12,864 nucleotides of DNA from Euperipatoides rowelli (Eukaryota > Onychophora > Udeonychophora > Euonychophora > Peripatopsidae). The translations under genes and the position numbers were made by a program. The notes below the pieces were generated by a model, which saw nothing but the letters and a program-made list of their open reading frames with translations, ran no database searches and was not told the DNA's origin. Of the stretch, positions 8,617 to 12,864 are shown in pieces (position 1 is the first letter of the stretch; the number at the start of each line of letters is the position of its first letter). The stretch lies in NCBI GenBank assembly GCA_003024985.2, contig PXIH01S0000724.1; one strand, given 5' to 3'.

Positions 8617-9273
8617 CGCAAATAACATGGGAGTGTTTACCATAGTTCCAAACATGACAAAAAATTCTGGGCCCCCAAAAAAATTACAGTCGATTTCGAC
8701 AGGTTTGACTAGTATATATAAATATAATATAATCATAAAAAAATGTAACTATTTATAATAGTACTAGATCCGTAATTATTGCAGACCTATCCGTTTTTTT
8801 CTAAGTCTTGTTAGCCATTGAACCAATCATATCTTTGGTTTTATAATATTATAGTAGGCCCTCTTTTGTTTTAGTCCCAATTGATTTAATTTGAAAACAT
8901 GTATTTTAGTATTTTTTTGATATTTCCCAATTGATTTAATTAAATTAATAGTTATTATAAGCAGATAATTTAAAAAAATACAGTGTATTTGAAAATGGAT
9001 TTTTTTAATACTTTATTCAAAATAAAAGGAGAAAAAAAGGAATATATAAATGTTATACACTTAGTAACATTATTTGAAATCAACATCATGCAAATGTAGT
9101 CAAATTAAAATAAACTATTTTAAATTTTCCATTTAAAATAAAGATTTTTAAATAAAGTAAAAATAAAATTTTTCACACAATACTAGATGATGTTTATTGG
9201 AATTAATTTTGATACGTAAAACTAAAAACCATAAAAACTATTGGATATAAGAAGAGGAATACGATTGGCTATT
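8617..9273. other. AT-rich non-coding stretch
   Basis: No gene is seen. The 16-bp word CCCAATTGATTTAATT occurs twice, at 8876-8891 and 8926-8941, a 50-bp local duplication. A GGGCCCCCAAAA patch near 8669 resembles the GGGGCCCCAAAAA segment of tandem unit 2 and may be a stray fragment of that array. Confidence 0.5.
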
Positions 9274-9281
9274 GTTTAGAG
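9274..9281. repeat. 8-bp target duplication GTTTAGAG, left
   Basis: It is identical to 10133-10140 on the far side of the element. It fits the hAT target preference nTnnnnAn (T at position 2, A at position 7). Confidence 0.9.
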
Positions 9282-9297
9282 CAGTGGTCATCAACCT
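9282..9297 (+). repeat. hAT terminal inverted repeat, left
   Basis: CAGTGGTCATCAACCT, directly after the target duplication. It pairs with 10117-10132 at 12 of 16 positions. Confidence 0.88.
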
Positions 9298-9315
9298 GGT
9301 CCCTACCACCCACTA

Positions 9316-9404
9316 GTGGGCGATTCAGCTTTATTGGTGGGCAGTAAGGTTTTTTTTTTGTCTAGGGGGTGATTCAGCTATTATGGTGGGCAGTGGAGAT
9401 TTTT
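9316..9404 (+). repeat. Subterminal tandem duplication in the hAT element
   Basis: Two copies, about 9316-9353 and 9365-9404, share GATTCAGCT, then TATTGGTGGGCAGT or TATGGTGGGCAGT, and a following T-rich run. Each carries GTGGGCAG. Duplicated subterminal binding words are common in hAT elements. Confidence 0.75.
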
Positions 9405-9841
9405 GTCAATTGTTACAAAAGTTTGTCAGTAATACTAGTGATGTCACAGTCAGCAGTTGTGATCTGTTTCTGTTAATAACATTTACAAAATAATACTTTA
9501 TTTATTTAATTACTTTTAATTTCCTCTTTTATAAATGTCAAACTTTTAATTTATGATTTAAAATTTATCAGCTTCAGAAATACTGTGTTATTCAAAACGT
9601 GAATTGGCGCTGATGTCGCGCACACTAGTTTTGCACACTTAATCTGCGTGCATTACGGACTACGTAGTTAGATTTGTGAAAGTAAGCACGTGTCCACCTG
9701 AAGTCATTATTGTGAACTCATGTATGATGTTTCAAAAAATAAGAATTTGAATTTGAAATACGCTTGTGGCTATTTACCTTTACCTGAGTATCTGAAGACG
9801 GGTTTCATCTAATCTATTACTAATGAACAGCTTACAATTTC

Positions 9842-9955
9842 ATAAACTTTATTGTTTTCATATTTAACTATTTTTTTTTTTTTAATTTAAGCAGTTTAAT
9901 AAACTTTATTGTTTTCACGTATAACTTTTTTTTTTTTTTTTTTAATTTAAACAGC
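9842..9955 (+). repeat. 57-bp tandem duplication in the hAT element
   Basis: Copy 1 is 9842-9898 and copy 2 is 9899-9955. Both start ATAAACTTTATTGTTTTCA, pass through a long T run and end in AATTTAA-CAG. The copies differ mainly in T-run length and a few bases. Confidence 0.85.
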
Positions 9956-10116
9956 TTCCCGCACTAAGCTCTGTATCAATGGAGATGCAAAAATTCATTT
10001 AATTTAAATTATCCCTATATAAATATACACAAAGTATTAAAAAAAAAGTATTACAAGTGGGCGGTAAGGACATTTTGTCATCAGCAAACATACAAAAGTG
10101 GGCAGTCAGTAAAAAA

Positions 10117-10132
10117 AGGTTAACGATCGCTG
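10117..10132 (-). repeat. hAT terminal inverted repeat, right
   Basis: AGGTTAACGATCGCTG on the plus strand, the inverted partner of 9282-9297, followed at once by the second GTTTAGAG. Confidence 0.88.
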
Positions 10133-10140
10133 GTTTAGAG
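10133..10140. repeat. 8-bp target duplication GTTTAGAG, right
   Basis: A perfect copy of 9274-9281. Confidence 0.9.
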
Positions 10141-11276
10141 CAATTTCATTGATTACAGACCTAACCCTTCAGGAAACTATAACCAACTTTATGCACACAT
10201 CTATGTTTATGAGATGGATTAAAAATGGATCGGTAACCAGTTCTGGAAAAGTATAAACAATCCTTAAAAGTAAGCATAATAATATACTGTATATAAAACA
10301 TAAGAAATTTCCAAATGTTATGATAAAAAAAAGTTAAGAATTTAACAAATCCATTATTCATTAATACTTTATATTATCTCTAATGGGAATCTGAAATTTG
10401 AAATTTATTAAGACTAGCCTGTCTCAGATCAGACTATTCCATTTTGGAACATTGATGTTGTTAGATGTCAAATTTGATTAAAAAAAAAAGTTTCAAGAAT
10501 TAATTTTATTACCAGATTTTATACTTTTGTTATAAATTTTAAAATTTGTTATTTAAATTAGACTAAAAATAAATAAAAATATATTATGTTGACTTTAACT
10601 TTTGTAGATGAGAAATGCAAACCCTTTTTTTGTGTGTTGGTGATGTTTGTGAAAGTAAAATAGCTTTATTTTAAAACATCTAGACTTAGCTTGGAACGTT
10701 TCTCTTAAAAAAGAAAAAAAAAAAAAATCTCAGATGAAATTCTTGAAGTAAAAGCTTTTACTCGCCACAGGTCTATTTTCTTTATCTCCTTTTTCTTTTT
10801 TTATGTGACAATAAATTGTTGATTTTCTTTATTTCTTGGCTGGTTGTTTTTTTTTTTTTCATTTAAAAAATTTGTTTTGTGGTAATTCAGTCAAATAAGT
10901 TTTTCACTTTATTAAGTTTTGCTTTGTTAGAAAATCAATGAAAACTCTTAAGTTTAGATTTCAAAAATATAAATATTTATATTTGAGGAGTAATTATAAA
11001 TAAAGTATGATGTATATAGATTTTTAACAAAAATTTATATACGGTACCCGTTTTATTTCATTCTACCATTCTATAACTAATGCTCCTTATTTTCTAAATA
11101 TTATTGTCAAAACATTGACATTTAGTTGGACAAATTAAAGCAATTTGCAATAAAATTGAAACATGGAGAGAGAAAAATCTGCAGCCCTGAAATTGATTTT
11201 AAGATAAGAGATGAAATTTAACATTAATGTCATTATTCAATTTATTTGATTACTTTTTATTGTATATGAATAGAGA
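10141..11276. other. AT-rich non-coding stretch
   Basis: A minus-strand open frame of 66 codons at 10161-10361 has no recognisable motif and AT-driven composition. Poly-A (10709-10727) and poly-T (10847-10859) runs are present. No repeat boundary or gene is seen. Confidence 0.5.
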
Positions 11277-11346
11277 ATTAATTCTCTGTATCACAATTTA
11301 AGAAATTGGACTATGCATTCAATTAGAAATTGCATGCATAGTCCAA
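11277..11346. repeat. Two short perfect inverted repeats
   Basis: The first is AGAGAATTAATTCTCT, a 16-base perfect palindrome without a loop near 11273-11288. The second has 13-base arms, TTGGACTATGCAT (11306-11318) and its reverse complement (11334-11346), around a 15-base centre. They may be traces of a small foldback element. No target duplication is evident. Confidence 0.7.
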
Positions 11347-11471
11347 CTCATTTGTATATTTTTCTTAAAGTCTATTATCAATCCTAATTTTAACAACTAA
11401 TGTTGGTCATAGTTTTTAACTTAAAAGTCATGTTTCATTCAAAATTTCTTCAAACGAAAATCAAACTTGAG

Positions 11472-11690
11472 CTGTTTAAGATTAAATGTTACAGCTCCCG
11501 TTTCACTTCCCAAACACAGTAGTGTTCATAGCAACCAAGACCACACCGAGAAAAACAACCTCAAGATAGAATTAGAGTGTGATTTGCAGAGACAATCCTT
11601 TATAAATCAGAACAGAAAATTGAATAGAATTGTGTATGAGAGGGAGCGCAAGAGTTTGTTGTTTTGGTCAAACCATATCAACAATGATTA
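11472..11690 (+). pseudogene. Decayed exon-like copy, inverted relative to 12295-12560
   Basis: At DNA level this segment aligns with the reverse complement of 12329-12560. Shared words in the same order are CTGTTTAAG, AACCAAGACC, ATAGAATTAGA, GACAATCCT and GGTCAAACCATAT. The middle reads EKNNLKIELE against EKDNFTIELE in the other copy. Small insertions and deletions, including two extra bases after AAGACC, shift the frame, so the start and the VKPY-like end of the homologous protein fall in other frames. The apparent 74-codon frame here opens at a TTG and is not a faithful gene. It is probably a degraded duplicate of the minus-strand exon. I do not recognise the protein family. Confidence 0.5.
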
Positions 11691-11699
11691 AAAACATTA

Positions 11700-12290
11700 G
11701 CCTTCAATAATATTTTATTTCAATTAAATTCAACTTTAATTTTTATATATCGAACTTGTAGTACAACTTTTAACATTTTGTTACAAATTTTAAGTTTAAA
11801 GTAGGTGGAGTAAGACTTAACTTGTACAACGACAGTTCGATCTAAAAATTATTTAATATCAAATAAATGTCAAGCATGTTTGTAACCCAATTGACGGAAC
11901 TACTTGAAACTATATTCAATGGCAAAACATTTCACATTCTCATGTCTCTATTGTGAGTCTGTTCTATATCTAACTTGAAGGGTTGATACTGAATTAGATG
12001 ATCTCAACGAATATACCCAATTTCTCCTAACAACAATATTAATAATAAAATTACATTAGCATGGCTGTAAAAACAATAAATTAATGAACCATAAAAAAAA
12101 ATCAGATTAAGATAGTTAAATTATTAATTAAAATTGCAGACTCTTTTAAAACAACTAAAAATTCCAGTAATATCTCAGTAATGTATGTGAAAATAGACTG
12201 ATCTAATTATTATGATTGCTAAGGAATATTTTATTCTTAACATATGGAATTTGTAATAAGTCTGTCTGAACCGTGCATTCTTTGGCAGTG
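11700..12290. other. AT-rich spacer between the inverted exon-like copies
   Basis: No open frame or repeat is seen. The two copies are not complementary beyond their exon-like segments, so the duplication is limited to these about 210-230 bp. Confidence 0.5.
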
Positions 12291-12294
12291 GCTT

Positions 12295-12552
12295 TTACAT
12301 CATGAAGACCATATCCGGTTTATGTTTATATGGTTTGACCAAATCAACAAACTTTTGCGCTTTGTATGATATGTTAACTTTTAATTCTATTCTATTTTCA
12401 GTTATGCTTTCAACAGGATTGTCACCAAAATTGCTTTCTAATTCTATAGTGAAGTTGTCTTTCTCCACGGTCTTGGTTGGTGTGAACACTGCTACATGGT
12501 AATTATGGGAAACTAAAACGAGAGCTGGCATTTCAAAACGTATAATTGCTTC
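12295..12552 (-). CDS. Putative terminal exon of an unidentified gene
   Basis: On the minus strand the frame is open from just after a TAA near 12553 to a TAA at 12295-12297, about 84 codons. The first in-frame ATG is at 12531 (78 codons). Upstream lies CTGTTTAAG, preceded by a T-rich stretch, which could be a splice acceptor, so the segment may be a last exon rather than a complete small gene. The protein has alternating hydrophobic residues near its start (ALVLVSHNYHVAVF), then EKDNFTIELES and a lysine-rich KVNISYKAQKF..LVKPYKHKP tail, which suggests beta strands. It has no signal peptide, membrane segment or cysteine motif. It is less AT-rich than its flanks, and the IELE core is also found in the inverted copy at 11472-11690. 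The plus-strand frame over the same bases is a shadow. Function unknown. Confidence 0.4.
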   Translation of the reverse strand, partial: EAIIRFEMPALVLVSHNYHVAVFTPTKTVEKDNFTIELESNFGDNPVESITENRIELKVNISYKAQKFVDLVKPYKHKPDMVFMM

Positions 12553-12560
12553 TTAAACAG

Positions 12561-12775
12561 TTCAATAAAGTTGAGCAATTCTGAATCAGATATTTATTTT
12601 ATGAATAATAGTCATAAATAATAACAATTATTGAAGTTTTTAAACATAAATATGAACAATTACCACAGGTTAAAATAACCTACATGTCAAAACTAGTTTG
12701 GTTTAATTTGTAATGCTTTGAATTGCTAAATGTATATAGTACTATAAAATAAGACTTTTCTCCTGCCACTCATGT
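12561..12775. other. AT-rich non-coding stretch
   Basis: Nothing is recognised. If 12295-12552 is a last exon, this would be the start of the preceding intron. Confidence 0.4.
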
Positions 12776-12864
12776 TTAACCCTTTCCACTCCAATGTCAA
12801 TTCTCAATCGCCATTTTCAATTTAGTAGTTGCACTCCAAAGTTGATTCAGAATCGCCATTTTGT
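12776..12864. mobile_element. Possible end of a piggyBac-like element, cut by the window edge
   Basis: TTAA (12776-12779) is followed by CCCTTTCCACTCC, which resembles the TTAA-CCCTTT start seen in many piggyBac-like elements. Behind it a 45-bp unit starts at 12791 and repeats: CACTCCAA(T/A)GT, a diverged middle, then AATCGCCATTTT, both at 12791-12821 and from 12836 to the edge. The right part of the element lies outside the window, so neither its other end nor a transposase can be checked. These ends differ from those of the element at 2418-3419. Confidence 0.4.
12791..12864 (+). repeat. 45-bp tandem repeat at the window edge
   Basis: Unit 1 is 12791-12835 and unit 2 begins at 12836. Both start CACTCCAA and carry AATCGCCATTTT at the same offset. 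The array may continue beyond the window. Confidence 0.75.

Larger units (their letters stand above)
9282..10132. mobile_element. hAT-type miniature transposon, 851 bp
   Basis: The ends are 16-bp inverted repeats starting CAG: CAGTGGTCATCAACCT on the left, and CAGCGATCGTTAACCT read inward from the right. They match at 12 of 16 positions and every difference is a transition. An identical 8-bp duplication, GTTTAGAG, flanks the element. CAGnGGTnnnCAACC-like ends and 8-bp duplications are typical of the hAT superfamily. The interior has no transposase frame, so the copy is non-autonomous. Subterminal regions carry GTGGGC at 9316, 9337, 9386, 10057 and 10098, all in one orientation; a related GTGGC subterminal motif is known as a transposase-binding word in the hAT element Hermes. 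A relatively CpG-rich core (about 9598-9690) and a 57-bp tandem duplication lie inside. The intact duplication suggests a fairly recent insertion, although the ends have diverged. Confidence 0.9.

Noticed and set aside
8492-8758. Open frames on both strands across the (TG)n repeat
   Set aside because: They run through tandem-array remnants and the microsatellite and have no protein-like features.
12302-12502. Plus-strand open frame opposite the putative exon
   Set aside because: It is the antisense shadow of the minus-strand frame, which is the one whose protein resembles the inverted copy.

Overview
The window reads as non-coding DNA from an animal nuclear genome. It is strongly A+T rich, roughly seventy percent by eye, and full of poly-A/poly-T runs and di- and trinucleotide microsatellites. 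No long open reading frame, rRNA, confident tRNA or bacterial operon architecture is present. One ambiguous base (n at 7646) points to a draft eukaryotic assembly. An aquatic invertebrate, perhaps a mollusc, is a guess. It rests on the style of the repeats (hAT and piggyBac-like miniature elements, and G-run tandem units carrying AAGGTCAAGGTC) and not on any gene.

Layout. 1-540 is unique-looking AT-rich DNA. 547-1200 is a decayed trinucleotide-repeat tract with very strong C-over-G strand asymmetry. 1200-2413 shows nothing recognisable. 2414-3423 looks like a non-autonomous TTAA-type (piggyBac-like) element with matching inverted ends and internal direct repeats. 3424-6030 is AT-rich DNA with a tandem duplication near 5255-5342. 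6031-6231 holds a perfect 18-bp palindrome abutting a 156-bp hairpin with 35/37 matching arms. 7491-7584 is a second small foldback element. 8120-8548 is a degenerate tandem array of about 128-bp units, followed by (TG)10. 9282-10132 is the best-supported feature: an 851-bp hAT-type miniature transposon with a perfect 8-bp target duplication (GTTTAGAG) and 16-bp inverted ends. 11277-11346 contains two short perfect palindromes.

The only protein-like signal is in 11470-12560. Two related segments of about 210-230 bp lie in opposite orientation about 650 bp apart. The minus-strand copy (12295-12552) keeps one open frame ending in a stop and may be the terminal exon of a gene extending beyond the right edge. 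The plus-strand copy (11472-11690) has frame-changing indels and looks like a decayed duplicate. I do not recognise the family. At 12776 a TTAA followed by CCCTTTCC and a 45-bp subterminal repeat looks like the end of another piggyBac-like element that runs off the window.

No working system of cooperating genes can be read from this window. What stands out is several independent families of miniature DNA transposons and one inverted, exon-like duplication.
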